DNA of 64,000 nt from positions 1 through 64,000 of the forward strand of contig NZ_JAATOW010000022.1 in assembly GCF_011806405.1 (NCBI RefSeq), given 5' to 3'. A model generated the notes under the pieces. That model was not told the DNA's origin, ran no database searches, and saw only the letters and a program-made list of their open reading frames with translations. Shown piece after piece: positions 38,797 through 46,482 of this stretch (position 1 is the stretch's first letter; every line of letters starts with the position of its first letter). Made by a program: the position numbers and the translations under genes. The DNA is from Pseudooceanicola sp. HF7 (lineage in GTDB: Bacteria > Pseudomonadota > Alphaproteobacteria > Rhodobacterales > Rhodobacteraceae).

Positions 38797-38810
38797 TATG
38801 ATCAAATTAT
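38797..38810. promoter_or_regulatory. Candidate GntR operator, aminotransferase side
   Basis: ATATGATCAAATTA with near-palindromic core AT-N-TGATCA-N-AT; the 10-mer TGATCAAATT is at 38799-38808. The same 10-mer occurs at 39657-39666 in front of potF. It is set between the aminotransferase start and the stop of the GntR gene. Confidence 0.5.
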
Positions 38811-38886
38811 GGGCTGTCAATCGAATCGCGGTGTCATGGCATGATCCGGGCAACGCCGGCGCGATGCGGGTGCCCGATCCCTGCGC

Positions 38887-39591
38887 TCAGAGAGACTGCG
38901 CGATCATGTCCATGCCCTGGTTGAGATCGCCGACCATCGCGGCCGCCGCCATGTCAGCATCCCGGGCCTTCATCGCGCCGATCAGATCCTTGTGCATGTC
39001 CGGCAGGTTACGGGTGCCGAACTGGCCGCAGACCACCCGCAGGGAGGGGCCGAAACGCAGCCAGAGTCCTTCGACGATGCCGGCAAGGATGGGGGCATCG
39101 GCGACGTGGTTCAGGCGCGCGTGGAAGTGATGGTTCTGTACCAGGTAGTCATGCACGTTGCCGCGCCGGATCGCCTCGTCCAAATGTGTATCTGCCTCTT
39201 CCAGCGCGGAAATATCGGCGGTGGTCGCCTTGCGGCAAGCGCGCCGCGCCAGTTCCGGCTCTAGCGCGAGGCGGGCGAATCGCAGCTCTTCCACGTCCTC
39301 CGGACCCAGCACCGGGACGGAAATCCGGCGGTTGCCGCGGAACTCCAGCGCACCTTCGGCCATCATCCGCCGCAGGGCTTCGCGCACCGGGGTCATGCCC
39401 GCGCCCAGCTCTGCCACGAGGCCCTGGATAGTGATGGCCTGACCCGGTTCGAACTGACCGAACAGCACGCGTTCACGCAATGCGCGATACACAACCTCGT
39501 GGGCTGGCAGCCGCGCGGCGGCCTCGCCCTGCGCTTCGGTCTCCTGCACTGCCTGCAAATTCATCATCTCACTCAGCGTCATCCTCGTCAT
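38887..39591 (-). CDS. GntR/FadR-family transcriptional regulator (FCD domain)
   Basis: A 234-residue regulator. The N-terminal winged helix includes VVYRALRERVLFGQFEPGQAIT and MTPVREALRRMMAEGALEF; the C-terminal all-helical FCD domain includes LRFARLALEPELARRAC and metal-ligand-like HHFHARL. It is encoded between the aminotransferase and the pot genes and divergent from potF. That makes it the likely regulator of the polyamine module, through the TGATCAAATT sites. The start is uncertain: ATG at 39591 is used, 39582 is possible, and none has a strong ribosome-binding site. Confidence 0.85.
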   Translation of the reverse strand: MTRMTLSEMMNLQAVQETEAQGEAAARLPAHEVVYRALRERVLFGQFEPGQAITIQGLVAELGAGMTPVREALRRMMAEGALEFRGNRRISVPVLGPEDVEELRFARLALEPELARRACRKATTADISALEEADTHLDEAIRRGNVHDYLVQNHHFHARLNHVADAPILAGIVEGLWLRFGPSLRVVCGQFGTRNLPDMHKDLIGAMKARDADMAAAAMVGDLNQGMDMIAQSL

Positions 39592-39653
39592 GAGTACATC
39601 TTGCACGGTTGAATGCCCCGTGAAAACATCTGGACATTGCCATCGTCCCTGTC

Positions 39654-39669
39654 TTTTGATCAAATTCAG
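39654..39669. promoter_or_regulatory. Candidate GntR operator, potF side
   Basis: TTTTGATCAAATTCAG, with the palindrome TTTGATCAAA, 48 bases before the potF ATG and about 65 bases before the gntR start. It shares TGATCAAATT exactly with the site at 38799-38808. Confidence 0.5.
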
Positions 39670-39713
39670 GTCAATTGAGGCCCAAAGAGCCCAAATTCCA
39701 ACGGGAGCAAATG

Positions 39714-40799
39714 ATGAAGAAACCAATCCTGTCGCTGACTGCCCTGCTCAGCCTGACCGCCGCCGCGGTTCAGGCGGAAGAGGTCCATGTCTACAACTGG
39801 TCCGACTACATCGACGAAGAGCTGCTGACGAAGTTCGAGGAAGAGACCGGCATCGAGCTGATCTACGACGTCTTCGACAGCAACGAGATCCTGGAAACCA
39901 AGATGCTGGCCGGCGGCTCCGGCTATGACGTCGTGGTGCCGACCGGCACCTTCCTGCAGCGCCAGATCATGGCGGGCTCCTTCCAGCCGCTCGACATGTC
40001 CAAGCTGCCCAACCACGAAAACATGTGGGACGTGATCCAGACCCGCACTGAACCATATGATCCCGGTGGGGAGTATTCCATCAACTACATGTGGGGGACC
40101 ACCGGCCTTGGCGTGAACGTGGGCAAGGTGACCGAAGTGCTGGGTGAAGATGCGCCCATGACCTCTCTGTCGCTGATCTTCGATCCGGCCAACATGGAAA
40201 AACTGGCCTCTTGCGGCGTGCACTTCCTGGATGCGCCGACGGAAATGATCCCGGCCGCGCTGACCTATCTTGGCATGGACCCGGACGCCAAGGATGCCGA
40301 CAGCCTGGCCAAGGCCGAAGAAGTGCTGATGGCCGTGCGCCCCTACGTGCAGAAGTTCGACAGCTCCGATTACATCAACGCGCTGGCCAACGGCGATGTC
40401 TGCGTGGCCTTCGGCTGGTCGGGTGACGTGCTTCAATCGCGTGACCGTGCGGCGGAAGCCGACAACGGGGTCGAGATCGCCTACAACATCCCCGAAGAAG
40501 GGGCGCTGATGTGGTTCGACCAGATGGCGATTCCCGTGGATGCCCCGAACCCGGAAGCTGCGCATGTCTTCCTGAACTTCATCATGGATGCGCAGAACAT
40601 GGCGGCGGCGTCGAACTACGTCTACTACGCCAACGGCAACCTCGCGTCCCAGGAATACCTGATCGAGGACGTGATCGGGGATACCGCGATCTACCCGGAT
40701 CAATCCACGCTGGATAACCTCTACACGGTGACCCCCTTCGGCCCGAAAGAGCAGCGGACGCTGACGCGTCTGTGGACCAAGATCAAGTCGGGGATCTGA
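39714..40799 (+). CDS. potF: Polyamine ABC transporter substrate-binding protein
   Basis: A 361-residue periplasmic PotD/PotF-type protein. The signal peptide MKKPILSLTALLSLTAAAVQA is followed by the family hallmark EEVHVYNWSDYIDEELL. Later motifs are DVVVPTGTFLQRQ, YMWGTTGLGVN and VAFGWSGDVLQS. The aromatic and acidic polyamine-binding residues expected for the family appear in YNWSDYI and WSGD. ATG at 39714 has GGAG six bases upstream; ATG at 39711 is equally in frame. First gene of potFGHI plus the oxidase gene. Putrescine is the likely ligand by analogy with PotF. Confidence 0.9.
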   Translation: MKKPILSLTALLSLTAAAVQAEEVHVYNWSDYIDEELLTKFEEETGIELIYDVFDSNEILETKMLAGGSGYDVVVPTGTFLQRQIMAGSFQPLDMSKLPNHENMWDVIQTRTEPYDPGGEYSINYMWGTTGLGVNVGKVTEVLGEDAPMTSLSLIFDPANMEKLASCGVHFLDAPTEMIPAALTYLGMDPDAKDADSLAKAEEVLMAVRPYVQKFDSSDYINALANGDVCVAFGWSGDVLQSRDRAAEADNGVEIAYNIPEEGALMWFDQMAIPVDAPNPEAAHVFLNFIMDAQNMAAASNYVYYANGNLASQEYLIEDVIGDTAIYPDQSTLDNLYTVTPFGPKEQRTLTRLWTKIKSGI

Positions 40800-40865
40800 T
40801 TTCCCCAATCGACGCCCGTGCCGTATCCCGGCGCGGGCGCAACCCGTCGAACAACGGAAAGCCTC

Positions 40866-41987
40866 ATGCCTCAGACCGTATTCGCGCCGTGGGAAGACCC
40901 CGGTGAGAAGCCCCTGATCCAATTCAGGAACGTCACCAAAAAGTTCGGCGATTTTACCGCGATCGCGAATATAGACCTGGATATCTACGGCCAGGAGTTC
41001 TTTGCCCTGCTCGGGCCATCGGGGTGTGGCAAGACCACGCTGATGCGGATGCTTGCCGGGTTCGAGAAGCCCACCTCCGGCCAGATCCTGCTGGGCGGAG
41101 AGGACATCGTCGACACGCCGCCCAACAAGCGCCCGGTGAACATGATGTTCCAGAGCTACGCGCTGTTCCCGCACCTGTCGGTCTGGGACAACATCGCCTT
41201 CGGTCTGCGCCGGGAAGGCGCCGACAAGGCCACGATCGAAACCCGCGTGGCCGACATGATCCGCCTGACCCGGCTGGACAAGTTCGCCCGCCGCAAGCCG
41301 CACCAGCTGTCCGGCGGCCAGCGCCAGCGCGTGGCGCTTGCCCGGTCGCTGGCCAAGGCGCCCAAGCTGCTTCTGCTGGACGAACCCCTTGGCGCGCTTG
41401 ACCGCAAGCTGCGCGAGGAAACCCAGTTCGAGCTGATGGACATCCAGGAAAAGACCGGCACCACCTTCGTCATCGTCACCCACGACCAGGAAGAGGCGAT
41501 GACCGTTGCCTCCCGCGTGGCGGTCATGGACGAAGGGCAGCTTGTGCAGGTCGCCACCCCGGATCGCATCTACGAAACGCCCAATTCCGTCTACGTGGCC
41601 GATTTCATCGGGGACGTGAACATCATCGAGGGGGCTGCCTCCCAGACCGGTGACAAGGTGCTTGTCTCCTGGGCCGAGGGGGCCTCTCCGCTGGTCGCCA
41701 CGACCCAGGCGCTGCTTCAGAAGGACCAGAAGTGCTTCCTGGCCATCCGCCCGGAAAAGATCACCATTTCCGCCGAAGAGCCCGAGGTCGCCAACAAGGT
41801 GCAGGGCGAAATCCTGGATATCGGCTACCTTGGCAATATCTCCACCTACCACGTGAAGCTGCCCACGGGCCATGTGATCAAGGCCTCTGCCACCAACACC
41901 CGCCGCATCGGTCGCCGCGCCTTTACCTGGGAAGACAAGGTCTGGTTGTCCTGGACCGATACCGCCGCCATCGTGCTGGAGCGCTGA
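40866..41987 (+). CDS. potG: Polyamine ABC transporter ATP-binding protein
   Basis: A 373-residue PotA/PotG-type ATPase. Walker A GPSGCGKT is at about 50-57, Q-loop FQSYALFPHL near 98, signature LSGGQRQRVALARSLA near 148, Walker B LLLLDEPLGALDRKL near 170, and switch VTHDQEEAM. A C-terminal TOBE domain (about 290-373) contains FLAIRPEKI and YLGNISTYHV. The frame opens 16 codons earlier, but the ATG at 40866 matches the family and has GGAAAG upstream. Its place between binding protein and permeases is the standard order. Confidence 0.92.
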   Translation: MPQTVFAPWEDPGEKPLIQFRNVTKKFGDFTAIANIDLDIYGQEFFALLGPSGCGKTTLMRMLAGFEKPTSGQILLGGEDIVDTPPNKRPVNMMFQSYALFPHLSVWDNIAFGLRREGADKATIETRVADMIRLTRLDKFARRKPHQLSGGQRQRVALARSLAKAPKLLLLDEPLGALDRKLREETQFELMDIQEKTGTTFVIVTHDQEEAMTVASRVAVMDEGQLVQVATPDRIYETPNSVYVADFIGDVNIIEGAASQTGDKVLVSWAEGASPLVATTQALLQKDQKCFLAIRPEKITISAEEPEVANKVQGEILDIGYLGNISTYHVKLPTGHVIKASATNTRRIGRRAFTWEDKVWLSWTDTAAIVLER

Positions 41988-42057
41988 TCATGGGAGAGGC
42001 TGCTTTTTCCCGTCCAAGCACCCCTGAACGCGCCGTTCCGATCCAGGGGAGGACCGC

Positions 42058-42948
42058 ATGCGCCGCCTGATCCTGATCGCGCTGCCCTACCTGTGGCTGC
42101 TGGCGCTGTTCCTGGTGCCCTTCCTGATCGTCATCAAGATCTCTCTTTCGGACGTGGCGCTGGCCCGGCCGCCCTACATGCCGCAGCTTGACCTGTCGGC
42201 GGGGCTGGCGGGGATCAAGGCGTTCTTCTCCGAACTCGATTTCGAGAACTTCTTCTTCCTGACCACGGACGAGCTGTACTGGCGCGCTTACCTGTCGTCG
42301 CTCAAGATCGCGCTGGTCTCGACCCTGTTCACCCTGGCGATCGGCTTTCCGATTGCCTACGGCATGGCCTCTGCCCCGCGTGAATGGCGCCCGACGCTGA
42401 TGATGCTGGTGATCCTGCCGTTCTGGACCTCCTTCCTGATCCGCGTCTATTCCTGGATGGGGATCCTGTCGAACACGGGGCTGCTGAACAATTTCCTGAT
42501 GTGGACAGGGATAATCAACGAACCTCTCCAGATCATGAACACGGAGATCGCGGTCTATATCGGGATCGTCTACACCTACCTGCCCTTCATGATCCTGCCG
42601 GTCTATTCGACGCTGGAAAAGCTGGACGATTCCCTGCTGGAAGCGGCCGAGGACCTGGGCTGCACGCGCACCTCTGCCTTCTGGCGGGTGACCGTGCCGC
42701 TGTCCAAACCCGGCATCATCGCGGGCTGCTTCCTGGTCTTCATCCCGGCGCTTGGCGAATTCGTCATCCCGTCGCTGCTGGGCGGATCGCAGACGCTGAT
42801 GATCGGCAAGGTCCTGTGGGAGGAATTCTTCAACAACCGCGACTGGCCCGTGGCCTCGGCCGTGGCCGTGGTGCTGCTGGCGATCCTGATCATTCCGATC
42901 ATCCTGTTCCAGCGCAATGAGCAGAAACAGCGGGAGGCCGAACAATGA
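42058..42948 (+). CDS. potH: Polyamine ABC transporter permease PotH
   Basis: A 296-residue inner-membrane permease with about six transmembrane segments, the first at residues 2-25 (LILIALPYLWLLALFLVPFL). The EAA loop reads EAAEDLGCTRTSAFWRVTVP, which docks with the ATPase. GGGGAGGA lies about six bases upstream of the ATG. The stop overlaps the start of potI by four bases (ATGA). Confidence 0.92.
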   Translation: MRRLILIALPYLWLLALFLVPFLIVIKISLSDVALARPPYMPQLDLSAGLAGIKAFFSELDFENFFFLTTDELYWRAYLSSLKIALVSTLFTLAIGFPIAYGMASAPREWRPTLMMLVILPFWTSFLIRVYSWMGILSNTGLLNNFLMWTGIINEPLQIMNTEIAVYIGIVYTYLPFMILPVYSTLEKLDDSLLEAAEDLGCTRTSAFWRVTVPLSKPGIIAGCFLVFIPALGEFVIPSLLGGSQTLMIGKVLWEEFFNNRDWPVASAVAVVLLAILIIPIILFQRNEQKQREAEQ

Positions 42949-43760
42949 GACGCATGTCCGGTTTCAACCTGGTCTCGCTGACGTTCGGGCTGGCCTTCCT
43001 GTACCTGCCGATGGTCATCCTGGTCTTCTACAGCTTCAACGCCTCAAAGCTGGTGACGGTCTGGGCGGGGTTCTCGACCAAGTGGTACGGAGAGCTGTTC
43101 CGCAACGAGGCCTTCCTGGATGCGGCCCTTGTGACGCTGAAGGTCGCGGTGATCTCTTCCACGCTGGCAACGGTGCTGGGCACCATGGCGGCCTTCGTGC
43201 TGATCCGGCTGGGCCGCTTCCTGGGCCGGACGGTGTTTTCCGGCATGATCTACGCGCCGCTGGTGATGCCGGACGTGATCACCGGCCTGTCGCTGCTGCT
43301 GCTCTTCATCGGGCTGGGCGTGGATCGCGGGGTCTTCACCATCGTGCTGGCCCATACGACCTTCTGCATGTGCTATGTCTCTGTCGTCGTGTCCTCGCGC
43401 CTGTCCAGCTTCGACACCTCGCTGGAGGAAGCCGCGCTGGACTTGGGCTGCACGCCCTGGCAGGCTTTCCGCCTTGTGACCCTACCGATCATCGCGCCGG
43501 CGGTCATTTCCGGTTGGTTGCTGGCCTTCACGCTGTCGCTGGATGACCTGGTGATCTCCAGCTTCGCGGCGGGGCCGTCCTCCACCACCTTGCCGATGAA
43601 GATCTTCTCTGCGGTGCGGCTTGGGGTTTCCCCGGAAATCAACGCCTTGTCGACGATCATGATCGGGATCGTGGCTTTCGGGGTGGTGATCTTCTCCATC
43701 ATGTCGAAACGGGCTACGGTGCGCCAACAGCAGGAAGAAAGGGACGCCTTCCACGGCTGA
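42945..43760 (+). CDS. potI: Polyamine ABC transporter permease PotI
   Basis: A 271-residue inner-membrane permease, also six predicted transmembrane segments, with the EAA loop EEAALDLGCTPWQAFRLVTL. It pairs with PotH to form the channel. The start overlaps potH by four bases. The FAD oxidase gene follows 26 bases on, suggesting uptake and oxidation are made together. Confidence 0.92.
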   Translation: MRRMSGFNLVSLTFGLAFLYLPMVILVFYSFNASKLVTVWAGFSTKWYGELFRNEAFLDAALVTLKVAVISSTLATVLGTMAAFVLIRLGRFLGRTVFSGMIYAPLVMPDVITGLSLLLLFIGLGVDRGVFTIVLAHTTFCMCYVSVVVSSRLSSFDTSLEEAALDLGCTPWQAFRLVTLPIIAPAVISGWLLAFTLSLDDLVISSFAAGPSSTTLPMKIFSAVRLGVSPEINALSTIMIGIVAFGVVIFSIMSKRATVRQQQEERDAFHG

Positions 43761-43786
43761 CCTGAGCAATCGAAAGACCCAATTCC

Positions 43787-45142
43787 GTGACTGATACCCG
43801 CACATCCCCCCGCCGCATCTACGGCGATTTCGCCTATACCCGCGGCCCGATCGAACATTGCTACTGGGCAGAGGCGGTGCCGGAAGCGGCGCTGGCCCAT
43901 GCGCCGGTGCAGGGGCGGGCCGCTTGCCGGGTGGCGGTGGTCGGCGGGGGCTACACCGGGCTCAACGCCGCGCTGGCACTGGCAGAGGCGGGCCAGGACG
44001 TGATGCTGCTGGATGCGGAGTTCCCGGGCTTCGGTGCCTCCGGGCGCAACGGGGGGTTCTGCTGCCTTGGCTCGCACCGTGCCAGCGATGCCCGCTTGCG
44101 CCGCTTCGGGCCCGATGGCCCGTCAGAGGTGCGCCAGGCCGAAGCCGCCGCCATCGCCCATGTGGAGGCCCTGATTGGGCGCTTCGGCATCGATGTCGAC
44201 CGCCATTCCGAGGGCGAGGTCGTGCTGGCCCATTCGCCCCGCGCCATGGAGGCCCTGCGCCGCCATGCCGATGAATTTACGCGTGATTTCGGCGCAGAGG
44301 CACGGATCATCGAACGCGCGGACCTGGCGGCAGAGGGGCTGTATTCCCCCGGCTGGTACGGGGGGCTGCACACGCCGCTGGGCTTTGCCCTGCACCCGCG
44401 CAAGTACCTGGCCGGGCTGGTGGCTGCCGCCCATGGCGCCGGGGCGCGGATCCACGGCGCCAGCCCGGTGCTTTCGCTTTCCCAAGAGGGGGGCAAGCAG
44501 GTGCTGGTCACCCCCTCTGCCCGGATCGAGGCCGACCGGGTGATCGTCGCCACCAACGGCTACACGGCAGAGACGCTTCTGCCCTGGCTGCGGGGGCGCT
44601 TCCTGCCTGCGCAAAGCTCTGTCCTGACCACCCGGCGGATGACCGAGGATGAGCTGAAGGCGCAGAATTATACTTCGCGGCAAATGGCTTACGAAGATCG
44701 CAAGCTGCTGCATTACTTCCACCTGACGCCCGATGGCCGCATGGTCTTTGGCCAGCGCGGGGCGCTTCTGTCATCTGCGGCGAACGAAGCCAAGGTGGCG
44801 GCCACGGTGCGTGCCGATTTCGAGGCGGCCTTCCCCGCCTGGCGGCACGTGGAAAGCCCGCATCACTGGTCCGGGATGGTCTGCCTGACGGCGTCTCTGA
44901 CGCCCTTTTGCGGGCCGGTGCCGGGGATGGAGGGGGTCTTTGCGGGCTTCGGCTACCACGGCAACGGCGTGGCCATGGGCAGCTATACCGGCGCGATCCT
45001 GGCGGACCTGGCGCTTGGCCGGGCCCCGCAGGCCCTGCTGCCAAAGGCCTTTGCCGCGCCGCCGCCGCGCTTCCCCTTCGCGCCGCTCCGGCGGGGCTAC
45101 CTGATGGCGGAATATGCCGGGGCGAAGATCCTGAACAACTGA
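43787..45142 (+). CDS. FAD-dependent oxidoreductase, PuuB-like
   Basis: A 451-residue D-amino-acid-oxidase-type flavoprotein. The dinucleotide motif VAVVGGGYTGLNAALALAEAG is near residues 47-67, and GASGRNGGF near 85 is typical of gamma-glutamylputrescine oxidase (PuuB/OrdL) proteins. The C-terminus has GFGYHGNGVAMGSYTGAILAD, the FAD-contact loop. The GTG start is weakly supported by GAAAG. As the last gene of the pot operon, it probably oxidises putrescine, gamma-glutamylputrescine or a related amine taken up by PotFGHI. No PuuA-like ligase is in the window, so the exact substrate is open. Confidence 0.82.
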   Translation: MTDTRTSPRRIYGDFAYTRGPIEHCYWAEAVPEAALAHAPVQGRAACRVAVVGGGYTGLNAALALAEAGQDVMLLDAEFPGFGASGRNGGFCCLGSHRASDARLRRFGPDGPSEVRQAEAAAIAHVEALIGRFGIDVDRHSEGEVVLAHSPRAMEALRRHADEFTRDFGAEARIIERADLAAEGLYSPGWYGGLHTPLGFALHPRKYLAGLVAAAHGAGARIHGASPVLSLSQEGGKQVLVTPSARIEADRVIVATNGYTAETLLPWLRGRFLPAQSSVLTTRRMTEDELKAQNYTSRQMAYEDRKLLHYFHLTPDGRMVFGQRGALLSSAANEAKVAATVRADFEAAFPAWRHVESPHHWSGMVCLTASLTPFCGPVPGMEGVFAGFGYHGNGVAMGSYTGAILADLALGRAPQALLPKAFAAPPPRFPFAPLRRGYLMAEYAGAKILNN

Positions 45143-45145
45143 CGA

Positions 45146-45173
45146 GTCCGGGTTGCAGGGTCCGGGTTGCGGG
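45146..45173. repeat. 14-bp tandem duplication
   Basis: GTCCGGGTTGCAGG followed by GTCCGGGTTGCGGG, 13 of 14 bases identical, directly after the oxidase stop. Probably a small replication-slippage repeat with no clear function. Confidence 0.6.
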
Positions 45174-45192
45174 TCTGGGCCGCAGAGGCGGT

Positions 45193-46110
45193 TCAGGGCG
45201 ATTTCGCGGCTTGCGCGCGGGCCCGTTGCAGGCCCAGGTGGCGTTCGCGCAGCAGGATGATGACCCCGGCGGTGATGATGATCGCGGCACCGGCAAGCAT
45301 TTGAACTGTCGGCACTTCTCCGAAGGCGAAATAGCCGATGAGCAGGGCGAAGATCATCGAGGCATAGTCGAAGGGCGCCACCAGGCTGGCATCCGCGAAG
45401 CGGTAGGAGGAGGTCAGGAAGATCTGCCCCACGCCGCCGAGCAGGCCGGCCAGGATGAGGGCTGTTGCCTCCCAGGGGGTGGGCAGGACCCAGCCGAAGG
45501 GGATGGTGAAGAGCGACATCACCGTGGCGGTGACGGAGAACCAGAAGACGATCGCCGAAGTTTGCTCTGTTTTCACCATATTGCGGATGTGGACCTGGGC
45601 CAGGGCGCCGCAGGTGGCCCCGAAGAGCACCAGGAAGGCGCCGATGGCCTGGGTGGCCTGGACGGGGTCGCCGCCGAAAGTGGTGACACGCGGTTCCAGC
45701 ACCACGGTCACGCCGAAAAGGCCAAGCGCCACCGCGCCGATGCGTAAGACGCCGACCTTTTCGCCAAGGAACATCGCGGCGAAGACCACCACCAGCAGCG
45801 GCATGGTGTAATTGAGCGCCGTGACCTCGGGCAGGGGCAGGAAGGCCAGGGCCGCGAAGCCGCAACCCATTGAGGTGGTTCCGATAAATCCGCGCCAGAC
45901 ATGGGCCATGGGATTGGCCACCTTCATGCCGGTGGAGAGGTCTCCGCGGGCGGCGAGCCAGCCGAAGATGATCGGCAGGGCAAAGATGGAGCGGAAGAAG
46001 ACCGCCTCTCCCGGGGGGACATGGGGGGTGGAGGCCTTGATGAGGGAACTCATGCCGATGAAGCAGATGACGGCGATGAGCTTGTAGGCGATGCCTTTGA
46101 GCGGCTGCAT
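45193..46110 (-). CDS. DMT-superfamily (EamA) membrane transporter
   Basis: A 305-residue integral membrane protein with about ten hydrophobic segments in two EamA repeats (for example ALNYTMPLLVVVFAAMFLGEKVG and ALLIGYFAFGEVPTVQMLAGAAIIITAGVIILL). The family exports or imports small metabolites, often amino acids or derivatives; the substrate is not predictable. ATG at 46110 has GAGG five bases upstream; the frame is open 17 codons further. It converges on the pot operon. Regulation is unknown. Confidence 0.85.
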   Translation of the reverse strand: MQPLKGIAYKLIAVICFIGMSSLIKASTPHVPPGEAVFFRSIFALPIIFGWLAARGDLSTGMKVANPMAHVWRGFIGTTSMGCGFAALAFLPLPEVTALNYTMPLLVVVFAAMFLGEKVGVLRIGAVALGLFGVTVVLEPRVTTFGGDPVQATQAIGAFLVLFGATCGALAQVHIRNMVKTEQTSAIVFWFSVTATVMSLFTIPFGWVLPTPWEATALILAGLLGGVGQIFLTSSYRFADASLVAPFDYASMIFALLIGYFAFGEVPTVQMLAGAAIIITAGVIILLRERHLGLQRARAQAAKSP

Positions 46111-46231
46111 TGAATCCTCGGGCGGCCTGGGGTCGCGGCAGCCTCCGGCATGGATGGACAAAGGTCAATTGCAGGGGCGTGGTTGCAAGGCGCGCCTGTG
46201 CGCTCATGCAGAGGGGGAATCCGGGGCAAAA

Positions 46232-46324
46232 GCACCGTCGGTGCGGCGTCTGTTTCGCGTCGGTATGACGTCGGTATCACGTCGGTGCGCAGCGCGCGGG
46301 GGGGTAGGGGTTTGTTATGTGCAG
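46232..46324 (-). repeat. Dispersed 11-bp-unit repeat element, copy 2
   Basis: On the minus strand, five 11-bp units run from 46286 to 46232: ACCGACGTGAT, ACCGACGTCAT, ACCGACGCGAA, ACAGACGCCGC, ACCGACGGTGC. They are preceded by TGCGCTGCGC-type sequence and a C-rich stretch matching copy 1 at 2185-2278 in the opposite orientation. Neither copy has terminal inverted repeats or an adjacent transposase. Confidence 0.7.
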
Positions 46325-46446
46325 TCTTGCAGAGGTGCGCCTTCGCCGCTTGCCGGGGCAGGAGACCGATCGCAGGCGTGGCGTCCCTTGGCGGGTGGGG
46401 GCCTCCGGCGGGAGTTTTTCGGCAAGAAGAAAGGGGAAGGGGAGAG

Positions 46447-46472
46447 AAAGGGGGCCGGTGGGGGCCCCCTTT
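46447..46472 (-). terminator. Intrinsic terminator of the phoD-like gene
   Basis: On the minus strand, a perfect 10-bp stem AAAGGGGGCC/GGCCCCCTTT with a 6-base loop, followed by CTCTCC. It begins about 10 bases past the stop. The stem is strong and the T-content modest. Confidence 0.7.
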
Positions 46473-46482
46473 CGGGTCTGGA

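Larger units (their letters stand above)
46111..46482. other. Intergenic region with repeat element and terminator
   Basis: No gene is supported in these 372 bases. They hold the inverted second copy of the 11-bp-unit repeat (46232-46324), a GCCTCCGGCGGGAGTTTTT stretch (46410-46428) that folds as a small hairpin with a T-run, and the phoD terminator. Confidence 0.6.

Noticed and set aside
35776-38844. 1022-codon plus-strand open frame across lptC, rnd and the aminotransferase
   Set aside because: It runs antisense to four well-supported genes. High G+C suppresses stop codons; no domain is recognisable.
39666-41873. 735-codon minus-strand open frame opposite potF and potG
   Set aside because: Antisense to two clear transporter genes, with low-complexity Gly/His/Asp/Val composition.
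45146-45173. Tandem 14-mer as the start of a CRISPR or satellite array
   Set aside because: Only two adjacent units without spacers.
46391-46440. GCCTCCGGCGGGAG stretch followed by T-run as a mobile repeat
   Set aside because: It resembles an intergenic motif I recall from roseobacter genomes, but only one copy is in the window, so I could not support a repeat call.
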